DNA of 64,000 nt from Paracoccus aeridis (GTDB lineage: Bacteria; Pseudomonadota; Alphaproteobacteria; Rhodobacterales; Rhodobacteraceae), in contig NZ_SELD02000015.1 of NCBI RefSeq assembly GCF_004923205.2, positions 61,755 to 125,754 on the forward strand, read 5' to 3'. A model generated the notes under the pieces. The model was not told the DNA's origin. It ran no database searches and worked only from the letters and a program-made list of their open reading frames with translations. How positions within the stretch are numbered: position 1 is the stretch's first letter; each line of letters opens with the position of its first letter. The translations under genes were made by a program, and so were the position numbers. This document shows positions 8,425 through 17,710 of the stretch, in pieces.

Positions 8425-8442
8425 TTTTATCAAACGGTAAAA
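8425..8442 (-). promoter_or_regulatory. Candidate RutR-family operator upstream of preT
   Basis: The sequence TTTTATCAAACGGTAAAA is an imperfect inverted repeat of 18 bases with arms TTTTAtC and GGTAAAA. Aligned to the RutR consensus TTGACCAnnTGGTCAA, its central 16 bases match 10 of 14 defined positions. The geometry is the same as that of the better site at 9190-9205. It is the only AT-rich stretch before preT and may also contain promoter elements. Confidence 0.4.
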
Positions 8443-8473
8443 TTGCGCCCGGCGAACTTTTCAAATCGTGCGC

Positions 8474-9100
8474 CTAGGGCGTGAGCAGGCGGCGGTACAT
8501 CTGATCGAGGAACGCGCCCGCGTCGCCCGCGCGGTCGCCCGGCGCCACGATCTCGATCTGCGCCGCGAAGTCGGCATGGTGCTGCGTGAGCGCCCAGATC
8601 GAGAAGAGCAGCTGCACCGGATCGACCGCCGCAAGCCGCCCCTGCGCGATCCAGCCCTGGATCAGCGCCACCGTCTCGTCCACCAGCGGCCGCAGCCCGT
8701 CAGTGAGAAAGCCGGAAATCCGCGGCGCGCCCGCGATGATCTCGCCCGCGAACAGGCGGCTTTCGCGGGGATAGTCGTGCGACATGGCGAGCTTGCGCCG
8801 GACGTAGCGCAGGATCTCCTCGACCGGCTCGCCGCCGGGGTCGATGCCGCGCAGGGGGGCGAGCCAGTGGTCCAGCAGATCGCCCAGGAGCCGCGCGTGC
8901 ACGTCCTCCTTGCTGGGGAAGTAGTAAAGCAGGTTCGGCTTCGACATCCCCGCGCGCTCGGCGATCTGGTCCAGCGTCGTGCCGCGGAAGCCGTGCATGG
9001 CGAACACGTCGAGCGCCGCTTCCAGGATCGCCGATTCGGTCTGCTGGCGGCGGGCGCTGCGGGCGGGGCTGGCAGCTGGCTGATCCTCGGCCGCGGGCAT
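8474..9100 (-). CDS. rutR: TetR-family regulator, RutR type
   Basis: A 208-residue TetR-like repressor whose helix-turn-helix (about residues 25-60) ends in MSKPNLLYYFPSKE, the form typical of RutR. The remainder follows RutR closely: LDHWLAPL, KLAMSHDYPRESRLFAGEIIAGAP and LFSIWALTQHHADFA. RutR binds uracil and releases its operators. The ATG at 9100 is preceded by AAAGGAG at good spacing; a TTG at 9121 is in frame but poorer. The gene sits between preT (same strand, downstream) and the divergent hydrolase operon, so it can control both arms of pyrimidine degradation. A near-consensus RutR box lies in the divergent spacer. Confidence 0.9.
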   Translation of the reverse strand: MPAAEDQPAASPARSARRQQTESAILEAALDVFAMHGFRGTTLDQIAERAGMSKPNLLYYFPSKEDVHARLLGDLLDHWLAPLRGIDPGGEPVEEILRYVRRKLAMSHDYPRESRLFAGEIIAGAPRISGFLTDGLRPLVDETVALIQGWIAQGRLAAVDPVQLLFSIWALTQHHADFAAQIEIVAPGDRAGDAGAFLDQMYRRLLTP

Positions 9101-9155
9101 CGATGCTCCTTTTCCGGGCAATCCGGGGCTGGCTGCGGGCCGCCTTGCGAAATCG

Positions 9156-9185
9156 TTGACAGCGGGAATGGCCGCTCCCTACGCT
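9156..9185 (+). promoter_or_regulatory. Predicted promoter of the pyrimidine hydrolase/transport operon
   Basis: A perfect -35 hexamer TTGACA (9156-9161) is followed after 18 bases by TACGCT (9180-9185), a weak -10. The expected transcript start then falls inside the RutR-like box at 9190-9205, which would let the repressor block initiation. Confidence 0.45.
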
Positions 9186-9189
9186 GATC

Positions 9190-9205
9190 CTGACCGATTG
9201 GTCAA
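9190..9205. promoter_or_regulatory. RutR-like operator CTGACCGATTGGTCAA
   Basis: Twelve of the fourteen defined positions match the RutR consensus TTGACCAnnTGGTCAA, with arms TGACC and GGTCA. It lies between the divergent rutR-type gene (start 9100) and the amidohydrolase gene (start 9226), just downstream of a TTGACA hexamer. A role in uracil-responsive control of both transcripts is inferred. Confidence 0.7.
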
Positions 9206-9225
9206 ATCAAGTCACGGGAGCCGAG

Positions 9226-10530
9226 ATGCCTTCAGCCGCCGACGACATGCCAGCCACGACAGCCGGCACCAGTTCCGCATCAGGTCACGTCACCGCCAAC
9301 CTCCGCGTCGATGGCGCGCGGCTGTGGGACAGCCTGATGGAGATGGCGAAGATCGGGCCGGGCGTGGCGGGCGGCAACAACCGCCAGACCCTGACCGACG
9401 CCGACGGCGAGGGTCGGGCCCTGTTCCGCCGCTGGTGCGAGGCCGCGGGCATGACCGTCGCCGTGGACCGCCTTGGCACGATGTTCGCCCGCCGCGAGGG
9501 GACCGATCCCGACGCAGCCCCGGTGTGGATGGGCAGCCACCTCGACACCCAGCCCACTGGCGGCAAGTACGACGGCGTCTTGGGCGTGCTCGGCGCGCTC
9601 GAGGTCGTCCGCACGCTCGACGACATGGGCGTGCGCACCCGCCGCCCGATCGTGGTGGTGAACTGGACCAACGAGGAAGGCACCCGCTTCGCCCCGGCGA
9701 TGCTCGCCTCGGGCGTCTATGCGGGGATGCACGACCTCGACTGGGCGCTCGACCGGACCGACGCGGACGGCAAGCGCTTCGGCGACGAACTGGAACGGAT
9801 CGGCTGGGCCGGGGACGAGCCGGTCGGCGGCCGCCCGATCCACGCGCTGTTCGAGCTGCACATCGAGCAGGGCCCGATCCTCGAGGCGGAAGGCAAGGAG
9901 ATCGGCGTCGTCACCCACGGCCAGGGGCTCTGGTGGATCGAGGTCACGCTGACGGGGAAGGCGGCGCATACCGGCTCGACCCCCATGAACATGCGGGTGA
10001 ACGCGGGCCTCGGCATGGCGCGGATCATCGAGGCCGTGCACCGCATCGCGATGGACAGCCAGCCCGACGCGGTCGGCGCGGTGGGCCACGCGAACGTCTA
10101 TCCCAACAGCCGCAACGTGATCCCGGGAAAGGCCGTCTTCACGATCGACTTCCGCAGCCCCGACCGCGAGAAGCTGGACACGATGCGGGCGCGGCTGGAG
10201 GCGGAGGCGCCCCGGATCGCGGCGGAGCTGGGGCTGGGGATCGAGATCGAATCGACCGGCCACTTCGACCCGGTGACGTTCGACCCGGGCCTGGTCGCCA
10301 CCGTCCGCAACGCGGCCGAGCGCCTGGGGCTCAGCCATCGCGACATCGTGTCGGGCGCGGGCCACGACGCCTGCTGGATCAACCGCGTCGCCCCCACCGC
10401 GATGATCATGTGCCCCTGCGTCGACGGCCTGAGCCACAACGAGGCCGAGGAGATCACGGAAGCCTGGGCCCGGAACGGCACCGACGTGCTGCTGCACGCG
10501 GTGCTGGATGCGGCGGAGGTGGAGGGGTGA
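9226..10530 (+). CDS. pydC: N-carbamoyl-beta-alanine amidohydrolase (M20-family Zn-dependent hydrolase)
   Basis: A 434-residue member of the hydantoinase/carbamoylase branch of peptidase family M20. Metal-binding signatures are visible: MGSHLDTQPTGGKYDG (first His and bridging Asp), NEEGTRF, FELHIEQGP, and GAGHDA near the C-terminus. The dimerisation-domain segment AHTGSTPMNMR is present. These enzymes remove the carbamoyl group from N-carbamoyl-beta-alanine, the last step of reductive uracil breakdown, and context (PreAT, RutR, dihydropyrimidinase) supports that role. The start follows GGGAG. The first 25 residues are polar and not conserved. The stop overlaps the GTG of the next gene. Confidence 0.9.
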   Translation: MPSAADDMPATTAGTSSASGHVTANLRVDGARLWDSLMEMAKIGPGVAGGNNRQTLTDADGEGRALFRRWCEAAGMTVAVDRLGTMFARREGTDPDAAPVWMGSHLDTQPTGGKYDGVLGVLGALEVVRTLDDMGVRTRRPIVVVNWTNEEGTRFAPAMLASGVYAGMHDLDWALDRTDADGKRFGDELERIGWAGDEPVGGRPIHALFELHIEQGPILEAEGKEIGVVTHGQGLWWIEVTLTGKAAHTGSTPMNMRVNAGLGMARIIEAVHRIAMDSQPDAVGAVGHANVYPNSRNVIPGKAVFTIDFRSPDREKLDTMRARLEAEAPRIAAELGLGIEIESTGHFDPVTFDPGLVATVRNAAERLGLSHRDIVSGAGHDACWINRVAPTAMIMCPCVDGLSHNEAEEITEAWARNGTDVLLHAVLDAAEVEG

Positions 10531-11027
10531 ACCCGTTTGATGATGCCGACAAGATAATCCTCGTAAATGTTCAGAGCACTCTAGCAGCCAATATTGCAAT
10601 GAACATGTTTTTCGACTCCCACGAGCTGCACGGACGATTTTTGGGGCTGTGCTCGACCGAGGACGTAAGGAAAGACGGTGCCGCTAGACGGAAGACGGCC
10701 CTGCTATATGTCGGGCTGATTACGGACGTTGTTAGGCAGGGTCCCGGGCAGCGCTACGAGACATATTCACCAACGAGCTTTGATCTTTCTGACGTTCAGT
10801 CAATGCTCACAAAGTTTCCTTCCATCGCGAAGGATTCTAACTACTTCTATATCGTAGACAGCTTTATTCCCGTCGGCGTGCGAAATACGGCGGATAATGA
10901 TCGCTGGCCGCCGCTCAAGAGATCAATTAAGAAAATTACCGGACAGTCTGACCCATTTGACTCGGCGGAACTTCTGGTCTTAGCACTCAACGATATTCCC
11001 GAGTATCCTCTAGGAGCCAAGGAATGA
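10527..11027 (+). CDS. Hypothetical protein of atypical composition inside the pyrimidine operon
   Basis: A 166-residue product I do not recognise. It starts at a GTG that overlaps the amidohydrolase stop (GTGA) and ends in a TGA that overlaps the dihydropyrimidinase ATG (ATGA), so it is translationally locked into the operon. Base use is unlike all neighbours: codons such as ATA, TTT, AAT, CTA and TCT are frequent and overall GC is visibly far lower. No signal peptide or membrane segment is evident. The sequence has a hydrophobic strand (KIILVNVQST), a cluster of aromatics (NYFYIVDSF) and a basic stretch (PPLKRSIKKITG). The composition suggests recent horizontal acquisition. A compact soluble fold is likely, but the function is unknown. 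Confidence 0.75.
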   Translation: MNPFDDADKIILVNVQSTLAANIAMNMFFDSHELHGRFLGLCSTEDVRKDGAARRKTALLYVGLITDVVRQGPGQRYETYSPTSFDLSDVQSMLTKFPSIAKDSNYFYIVDSFIPVGVRNTADNDRWPPLKRSIKKITGQSDPFDSAELLVLALNDIPEYPLGAKE

Positions 11028-12475
11028 CCACCGTCATCCGCAACGGCACCATCGTCACCGCCGACCTCACCTGCAAGGCCGACGTCCTGATCGAGAACGG
11101 CCGCATCGCCGCCATCGGACAGGGCCTTACCGGCGACACGACGCTCGACGCGACTGGCTGCCTCGTCATGCCGGGCGGGATCGACCCGCACACGCATCTG
11201 GAAATTCCGTTCATGGGCACCTACTCGGCCGACGACTTCGACAGCGGCACGCGTGCCGCGCTCGCGGGCGGCACCACCATGGTCGTCGATTTCGCGCTGC
11301 CCGCGCCGGGGCAGGGGCTGCTCGATGCGCTCAGGATCTGGGACAACAAGACCGCGCGGGCGCATTGCGACTACAGCTTCCACATGGCCGTGACCTGGTG
11401 GGGCGAGCAGGTGTTCGACGAAATGGCCGACATCGTCGGCCGCGGCATCACCAGCTTCAAGCACTTCATGGCCTACAAGGGCGCCCTGATGGTGAACGAC
11501 GAGGAGATGTTCGCCAGCTTCACCCGCGTCGGCGACTTAGGCGGGGTGGCGCTCGTCCATGCCGAGAACGGCGACGTGGTGGCGGAACTGTCCGCGCGGC
11601 TGCTCGCCCAGGGGAACACCGGGCCCGAGGCGCACGCCTATTCGCGCCCGCCGCAGGTCGAGGGCGAGGCGACCAACCGCGCCATCATGATCGCCGACAC
11701 GGCGGGGGTGCCGCTCTATGTCGTCCACACCTCCTGCGAGGACTCGCACGAGGCGATCCGCCGCGCCCGGCAGGCGGGCAAGCGGGTCTGGGGCGAGCCG
11801 CTGATCCAGCATCTCGTGCTGGACGACAGCGAGTACGCGAACCCCGACTGGGACCACGCCGCGCGGCGGGTGATGTCGCCGCCGTTCCGCAACCGGCGCC
11901 ACCAGGACAGCCTGTGGGCGGGGCTGGCGGCGGGCAGCCTGTCCTGCGTCGCCACCGACCATTGCGCCTTCACGACCGAGCAGAAGCGCACGGGCTTGGG
12001 CGACTTCACGAAGATTCCGAACGGCACCGGGGGCCTGCAGGACCGGATGCCGGTGCTCTGGACCGAAGGGGTCGGCACCGGGCGGCTGACCCCGAACGAG
12101 TTCGTCGCCGTCACCTCGACCAACATCGCGAAGATCCTCGGGATGTATCCGCGCAAGGGCGCGGTGCTGGTGGGCTCCGACGCCGATCTCGTCGTCTGGG
12201 ACCCGCAGGCGGAGCGGACGATCACCGCGGCGGACCAGCAGTCCGCGATCGACTACAACGTGTTTGAGGGGCGCCGCGTGAAGGGACTGCCGCGCTACGT
12301 CCTGACCCGCGGCCATGTCGCGGTGACGGACGGCGCGATGTCGAGCCGCGAGGGCCACGGCGAGTTCGTCGCCCGCGAGCCGCGGGGCGAGGTGAACCGC
12401 GCGCTGTCGAGCTGGAAGGCACTGACCGCGCCCCGACCCGTGCCGCGCGGCGGCATTCCGGTGAGCGGGGTGTGA
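11024..12475 (+). CDS. hydA: Dihydropyrimidinase
   Basis: A 483-residue cyclic amidohydrolase that opens dihydrouracil or dihydrothymine (and hydantoins). The two-zinc site is intact: HTH at residues 56-58, the carboxylatable lysine in FMAYKG at 152, His in VHAENGD at 179, His in VVHTSCED, and Asp in ATDHCAF. The chain length is typical. The start ATG overlaps the stop of the preceding unknown gene, and the end abuts the transporter ATPase gene (TGATG). With PreAT and the carbamoyl hydrolase it completes the three-step reductive pathway from uracil to beta-alanine. Confidence 0.94.
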   Translation: MTTVIRNGTIVTADLTCKADVLIENGRIAAIGQGLTGDTTLDATGCLVMPGGIDPHTHLEIPFMGTYSADDFDSGTRAALAGGTTMVVDFALPAPGQGLLDALRIWDNKTARAHCDYSFHMAVTWWGEQVFDEMADIVGRGITSFKHFMAYKGALMVNDEEMFASFTRVGDLGGVALVHAENGDVVAELSARLLAQGNTGPEAHAYSRPPQVEGEATNRAIMIADTAGVPLYVVHTSCEDSHEAIRRARQAGKRVWGEPLIQHLVLDDSEYANPDWDHAARRVMSPPFRNRRHQDSLWAGLAAGSLSCVATDHCAFTTEQKRTGLGDFTKIPNGTGGLQDRMPVLWTEGVGTGRLTPNEFVAVTSTNIAKILGMYPRKGAVLVGSDADLVVWDPQAERTITAADQQSAIDYNVFEGRRVKGLPRYVLTRGHVAVTDGAMSSREGHGEFVAREPRGEVNRALSSWKALTAPRPVPRGGIPVSGV

Positions 12476-13308
12476 TGAACAGCCCGCGGCCCGCGCTGCG
12501 TCCCGCGCCCGCCGCGGAAACCGCGAACCCGGTGATCGAGGCCCGCGGCGTCTCGCTCACCTTCCCGACCGCAGACGGGCCGGTCCATGCGTTGAAGGAC
12601 GTGAACCTGACCATCGCGCAGGGTGAGTTCGTCAGCTTCATCGGCCCTTCGGGTTGCGGCAAGACGACGTTCCTGCGCGCGATCGCAGCGCTGGAAAGCC
12701 CGACCGCGGGGCAGCTCACGGTCAACGGGATGTCCCCCGATGCGGCGCGGCGGGCGCGGGCCTATGGCTATGTGTTCCAGGCGCCGGGGCTTTATCCGTG
12801 GCGGACCATCGCCGGGAACATCTCGCTGCCATTGGAGATCATGGGCTTCGACAAGGCCGACCGGCAGCGGCGGATCGCCCGCGTGCTGGAGCTGGTGGAG
12901 CTGTCGCAGTTCGGCGGGCGCTACCCGTGGCAGCTGTCGGGGGGAATGCAGCAGCGCGCCTCGATCGCGCGGGCGCTCGCGTTCGACGCGGACATCCTGC
13001 TGATGGACGAGCCGTTCGGCGCCCTGGACGAGATCGTGCGCGACCGCCTGAACGAGGCGCTGCGCGCGCTGTGGGCGCGCACCGGCAAGACCATCGGCTT
13101 CGTCACCCACTCGATCCCCGAGGCGGTGTACCTGTCGACCCGCATCGTCGTCATGTCGCCGCGCCCGGGCCGGATCACCGACGTGATCGAAAGCCCCTTG
13201 CCGCGCGACCGCCCGCTGGAGATCCGCGACAGCAAGGAGTTCGCGGAGATCTCGCACCGGGTCCGCGAGGGGCTGCGGGCGGGGCATGCGGGTCACGGGG
13301 ATGAGTGA
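12475..13308 (+). CDS. ABC transporter ATP-binding protein (nitrate/sulfonate/taurine-type, probable pyrimidine importer)
   Basis: A 277-residue ABC ATPase with Walker A GPSGCGKTT near residue 60, Q-loop FQAPGLYPW, signature LSGGMQQR, Walker B ILLMDEPFGALDE and the H-loop FVTHSIPEA. It belongs to the SsuB/TauB/NrtD-like group that energises importers with NMT1-type binding proteins. The ATG at 12475 shares a base with the hydA stop; a GTG one codon upstream is equally possible. Co-transcription with pyrimidine-degrading enzymes implies uptake of a pyrimidine, hydantoin or related amide. Confidence 0.9.
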   Translation: MNSPRPALRPAPAAETANPVIEARGVSLTFPTADGPVHALKDVNLTIAQGEFVSFIGPSGCGKTTFLRAIAALESPTAGQLTVNGMSPDAARRARAYGYVFQAPGLYPWRTIAGNISLPLEIMGFDKADRQRRIARVLELVELSQFGGRYPWQLSGGMQQRASIARALAFDADILLMDEPFGALDEIVRDRLNEALRALWARTGKTIGFVTHSIPEAVYLSTRIVVMSPRPGRITDVIESPLPRDRPLEIRDSKEFAEISHRVREGLRAGHAGHGDE

Positions 13309-14239
13309 GCCTGCGGTCCCGACGGCCCTCGTCGCGGCGTCCGTCACGCGGCGCGGGTGGGGTTGGGGAAAAGCAGGCCAGTCGGTCCTGCCGGTCCTCA
13401 CCGTCCTCGCCGCGATCGTCGCGGCCTGGTATCTGGCCGCCGTCTGGATGAACGCGTCTTGGGTCCGCGACCAGGCCGCGCGGGCGGGCGAGACGGTGAC
13501 CGCCGCGCAGGTGGTCCGCGCCACGATGGTGCAGGAACGCCCCGTCCTGCCGGCGCCGCACCAGGTCGCGGCGGGGCTGTGGGACGGGGTGGCGGGGCAG
13601 AAGATCACCTCGAAGCGCAGTCTCGTCTGGCACGGCTGGATCACCCTGTCGGCGACGCTCGCGGGGTTCGCGCTGGGGTCGTCGGCGGGGATCCTGCTTG
13701 CCGTGGGGATCGTCCACAGCCGGGTCATGGACCTGTCGATCATGCCGTGGGCGGTGGCGTCGCAGACCGTACCGATCTTGGCCATCGCGCCGATGGTGAT
13801 CGTGGTTCTGGCGAGCGTGGGCGTCACGGGGCTGCTGCCCAAGGCGCTGATTGCGGCGTGGCTGTCGTTCTTCCCGGTGCTGGTCGGGATGGTGAAGGGC
13901 CTGCGCGCGCCCGATCCCATGCAGTTCGACCTGATGCGGTCGTGGAACGCGGGCGGCGGGCAGGTGCTGCGCTACCTGCGGCTGCCGTCGTCGCTGCCGT
14001 GGCTGTTCGCGTCGCTCAAGGTCGCGATCGCGGCGGCGCTGGTGGGGACGATCGTGGGCGAGCTGCCGGCGGGCGCGACGCAGGGCCTTGGCGCGCGACT
14101 GTTGTCGGGCAGCTATTACGGACAGACGATCCAGATCTGGTCGGCGCTGTTCGCCGCCGCGATCCTCGCCGCCGCGCTGGTCTGGCTGATCGGCGCCATC
14201 GAGCGGGTGACGCTGCGCCGCATGGGGCTGGCGCGATGA
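13301..14239 (+). CDS. ABC transporter permease (first of two)
   Basis: A 312-residue membrane protein with a predicted leading helix around residues 28-50, a periplasmic segment of about 60 residues, then a five-to-six-helix BPD_transp_1 core. The EAA-like loop is seen at LMRSWNAGGGQVLRYLRLPSSLPWLFASLK. The start overlaps the 3' end of the ATPase gene by eight bases. It pairs with the permease that follows to form a heterodimeric channel. The N-terminal extension with a large loop is longer than in SsuC-type permeases. Confidence 0.88.
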   Translation: MSEPAVPTALVAASVTRRGWGWGKAGQSVLPVLTVLAAIVAAWYLAAVWMNASWVRDQAARAGETVTAAQVVRATMVQERPVLPAPHQVAAGLWDGVAGQKITSKRSLVWHGWITLSATLAGFALGSSAGILLAVGIVHSRVMDLSIMPWAVASQTVPILAIAPMVIVVLASVGVTGLLPKALIAAWLSFFPVLVGMVKGLRAPDPMQFDLMRSWNAGGGQVLRYLRLPSSLPWLFASLKVAIAAALVGTIVGELPAGATQGLGARLLSGSYYGQTIQIWSALFAAAILAAALVWLIGAIERVTLRRMGLAR

Positions 14240-15141
14240 CGGCGGCGGCCCCGCGCCTCGGCGTCCTCGCGCTGGCGGCCCTGGTCCTGGTCGCGGCGCT
14301 GTGGGATGCGCGGCTGGGGCTGCTTGCGGCGCTCTGGGCTGTGGGGTGGCTAGCCAACGGGCTGTTGGCCCGGCGCGGTGGACGGGCGGCGCAGGCGGCG
14401 ATCCCGATGGTCTTCGGGGTGACGCTGCTCGCGCTGTGGGAGATCGGGGTGCGGGTCTACGCGGTCCCCTCGGTCATCCTGCCCGCGCCCTCGGCCATCG
14501 GCGCGCGCTTCGCGGCCAGTCTGCCGATGATCCTGTCGGACCTCTGGCAGACGCTGGTGAAGGGTGCGCTCACCGGCTGGCTGATCGGCACGGCGCTGGC
14601 GGTCGCCACCGCCATCGCCATCGACCGGGTGCCGTTCCTGCAACGCGGCCTTCTGCCCATCGGCAACTTCGTCGCCGCGCTGCCGATCGTGGGGATCGCG
14701 CCGATCCTCGTGATGTGGTTCGGGTTCGACTGGCAGTCCAAGGCCGCGGTCGTCGTGGTGATGGTGTTCTTCCCGATCCTCGTGAACATGGTCGCGGGCC
14801 TTGCCGCGACCGACGCCATGCAGCGCGACCAGATGGCGACGTGGAGCGCGGGCTACTGGGAAAGCCTCGCGAAGCTGCGCCTGCCGGCGGCGATGCCGTT
14901 CCTGTTCAACGGGCTCAAGATCACCACCACCCTCGCCCTCATCGGCGCGATCGTGGCCGAGTTCTTCGGCAGCCCGACCCGCGGCATGGGGTTCCGCATC
15001 TCGACCGCGGTGGGGCAGATGGACCTCGCGCTCGTCTGGGCCGAGATCCTGATGGCGGCGCTGGCGGGGTCCGCGCTTTACGGGGCCGTGTCGGCAGTCG
15101 AGTCCCGCGTCACCTTCTGGCACCCGTCACAACGGACATAA
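14236..15141 (+). CDS. ABC transporter permease (second of two)
   Basis: A 301-residue permease with two N-terminal hydrophobic segments (residues 8-40) and a BPD_transp_1 core. The cytoplasmic coupling loop ATWSAGYWESLAKLRLPAAMPFLFNGLK shows the EAA pattern. The start overlaps the previous stop by four bases (ATGA). Conserved family phrases such as LPAPSAI and ALPIVGIAPILVMWFG are present. It is the partner of the upstream permease in the same importer. Confidence 0.88.
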   Translation: MTAAAPRLGVLALAALVLVAALWDARLGLLAALWAVGWLANGLLARRGGRAAQAAIPMVFGVTLLALWEIGVRVYAVPSVILPAPSAIGARFAASLPMILSDLWQTLVKGALTGWLIGTALAVATAIAIDRVPFLQRGLLPIGNFVAALPIVGIAPILVMWFGFDWQSKAAVVVVMVFFPILVNMVAGLAATDAMQRDQMATWSAGYWESLAKLRLPAAMPFLFNGLKITTTLALIGAIVAEFFGSPTRGMGFRISTAVGQMDLALVWAEILMAALAGSALYGAVSAVESRVTFWHPSQRT

Positions 15142-15174
15142 CGGGCGAGAACGCCCCCAACAGTGGAGTGGAGA

Positions 15175-16161
15175 ATGACCAGACTGATGATCTCGTCCGC
15201 CGCGCTGGCCCTGCTGGCCGGTGCCGCAAACGCCGCCGACCCGCTGACGCTGCAACTCAAGTGGGTCACGCAGGCCCAGTTCGCGGGCTATTACGTCGCC
15301 GAGGACAAGGGCTTCTACGACGAAGAGAACCTCGACGTCACGATCCAGCCCGGCGGGCCGGACATCGCGCCGACGCAGGTTCTGGCGGGGGGCGGCGCCG
15401 ACGTCGCCGTGGAATGGATGCCGGCGGCGCTGGCCGCGCGCGAAAAGGGGCTGCCGATCGTCAACATCGCGCAGCCGTTCAAGTCGTCGGGGATGATGCT
15501 GACCTGTCTCAAGGAAAGCGGCGTCACGGACCCCGCCACCGACTTCAAGGGCAAGACGCTGGGCGTCTGGTTCTTCGGGAACGAATACCCGTTCCTCAGC
15601 TGGATGGCGCATCTCGGCCTGCCCACGACGGGCGGACCGGACGGCGTGACCGTCCTCAAGCAGGGCTTCAACGTCGATCCGCTGCTGCAGAAGCAGGCGT
15701 CCTGCATCTCGACCATGACCTACAACGAATACGGGCAGGTGCTGGACGCGGGCATCAGCCCCGACGACCTCGTGACCTTCAAGTACGAGGACCAAGGCGT
15801 CGCCACGCTGGAGGACGGGCTCTACACGCTGGAATCGACGCTCGCCGACCCGGCGATGGAGGATCGGCTGGTCCGCTTCGTCCGCGCCTCGATGAAGGGC
15901 TGGAAATACGCCGAGGAGAACCCCGAGGAAGCCGCGCAGATCGTCCTCGACAATGACGAGACCGGCGCCCAGACCGAGGCGCACCAGGTCCGCATGATGC
16001 AGGAGGTGGCCAAGCTCACCGTCGGATCGAACGGCGCGCTGGACGAGGCGGACTACCAGCGCACGGTCGACACGCTGCTGGCGGGCGGGTCGGACCCGGT
16101 GATCTCGAAGGCGCCGGACGGCGCATGGACCCACGCGATCACGGACAAGGCGCTGCAATAG
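15175..16161 (+). CDS. ABC transporter periplasmic substrate-binding protein, NMT1/THI5-like
   Basis: A 328-residue exported protein. A signal peptide of about 20 residues ends in AGAANAA, before the mature start DPLTLQLKWVTQAQFAGYYVA. The last phrase is diagnostic of the NMT1/THI5 family, which binds pyrimidine-like and thiamine-precursor ligands. Four internal cysteines or Cys-containing segments (LTCLKES, QASCIST) occur. The ATG at 15175 has GTGGAG before it, 33 bases after the second permease. It is the last gene of the operon, so the import substrate is most likely a pyrimidine base or its breakdown intermediate. Confidence 0.9.
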   Translation: MTRLMISSAALALLAGAANAADPLTLQLKWVTQAQFAGYYVAEDKGFYDEENLDVTIQPGGPDIAPTQVLAGGGADVAVEWMPAALAAREKGLPIVNIAQPFKSSGMMLTCLKESGVTDPATDFKGKTLGVWFFGNEYPFLSWMAHLGLPTTGGPDGVTVLKQGFNVDPLLQKQASCISTMTYNEYGQVLDAGISPDDLVTFKYEDQGVATLEDGLYTLESTLADPAMEDRLVRFVRASMKGWKYAEENPEEAAQIVLDNDETGAQTEAHQVRMMQEVAKLTVGSNGALDEADYQRTVDTLLAGGSDPVISKAPDGAWTHAITDKALQ

Positions 16162-16162
16162 G

Positions 16163-16177
16163 GCCCTGCGGCAGGGC
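16163..16177. terminator. Short GC hairpin after the pyrimidine operon
   Basis: GCCCTG and CAGGGC form a six-base stem with a CGG loop, directly after the stop of the binding-protein gene and between convergent genes. There is no T run, so intrinsic termination is uncertain. Confidence 0.35.
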
Positions 16178-16192
16178 GGGCGGCGGGCGCCG

Positions 16193-16561
16193 TCAGGGCG
16201 ACCCGCCGATCACCACCATCCCGGCCGCGTCCACAGTGACCGGGATCGCATCGAGCGCGCAGCCAAGGCCCAGCCCCTCGACCCCTGCGCCGTCTTCCAG
16301 CCGGAAGGCGGCGTCGTGGTTGGTGCAGCGCAGCATGGTCCCGTCGGCGCTGATGACGTTCGGGCCGCGGTGGTCGAGCGGCAGGTACTGGTGCGGGCAG
16401 GCGTTGACATAGGCCCGCAGCGTCCCGCCGTTCCGGGCGAGGATCACCGGGAAGCGCGCGACCATGACGCTGCGCGTGCCCGGATCGGGAATGGCTTCGA
16501 CGGGGCAGAGGGGGGTGCCGTCGGCGGGGGCGCCACGGTACTTGCGCCAGGCGTCGGTCAT
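16193..16561 (-). CDS. Rieske [2Fe-2S] ferredoxin-like protein
   Basis: A 122-residue single-domain Rieske protein. The cluster ligands are Cys and His in ACPHQYLPLDHRG, and Cys and His in RCTNHDAAF, about 20 residues apart. The small size and lack of a membrane anchor indicate a soluble electron carrier or accessory subunit like NirD-type proteins. It lies 48 bases downstream of hppD on the same strand, an arrangement that suggests a role linked to tyrosine degradation. The second motif has Asp where canonical Rieske proteins carry Gly, as in other small members. Confidence 0.82.
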   Translation of the reverse strand: MTDAWRKYRGAPADGTPLCPVEAIPDPGTRSVMVARFPVILARNGGTLRAYVNACPHQYLPLDHRGPNVISADGTMLRCTNHDAAFRLEDGAGVEGLGLGCALDAIPVTVDAAGMVVIGGSP

Positions 16562-16609
16562 GGGGGTTCCCCGGAAAGGCGGGCGGCCGCGGGGGCCGCC
16601 CGGAACGGA

Positions 16610-17710
<1,101 letters not shown>

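Noticed and set aside
10527..11027. Interpretation of the AT-richer gene as an insertion sequence or phage gene
   Set aside because: There are no inverted repeats, target duplications or transposase or phage motifs, and the stop/start overlaps on both sides are intact.
12295..13920. A 541-codon open frame antisense to the ABC transporter genes
   Set aside because: It has no recognisable domain and covers three well-supported genes on the other strand.
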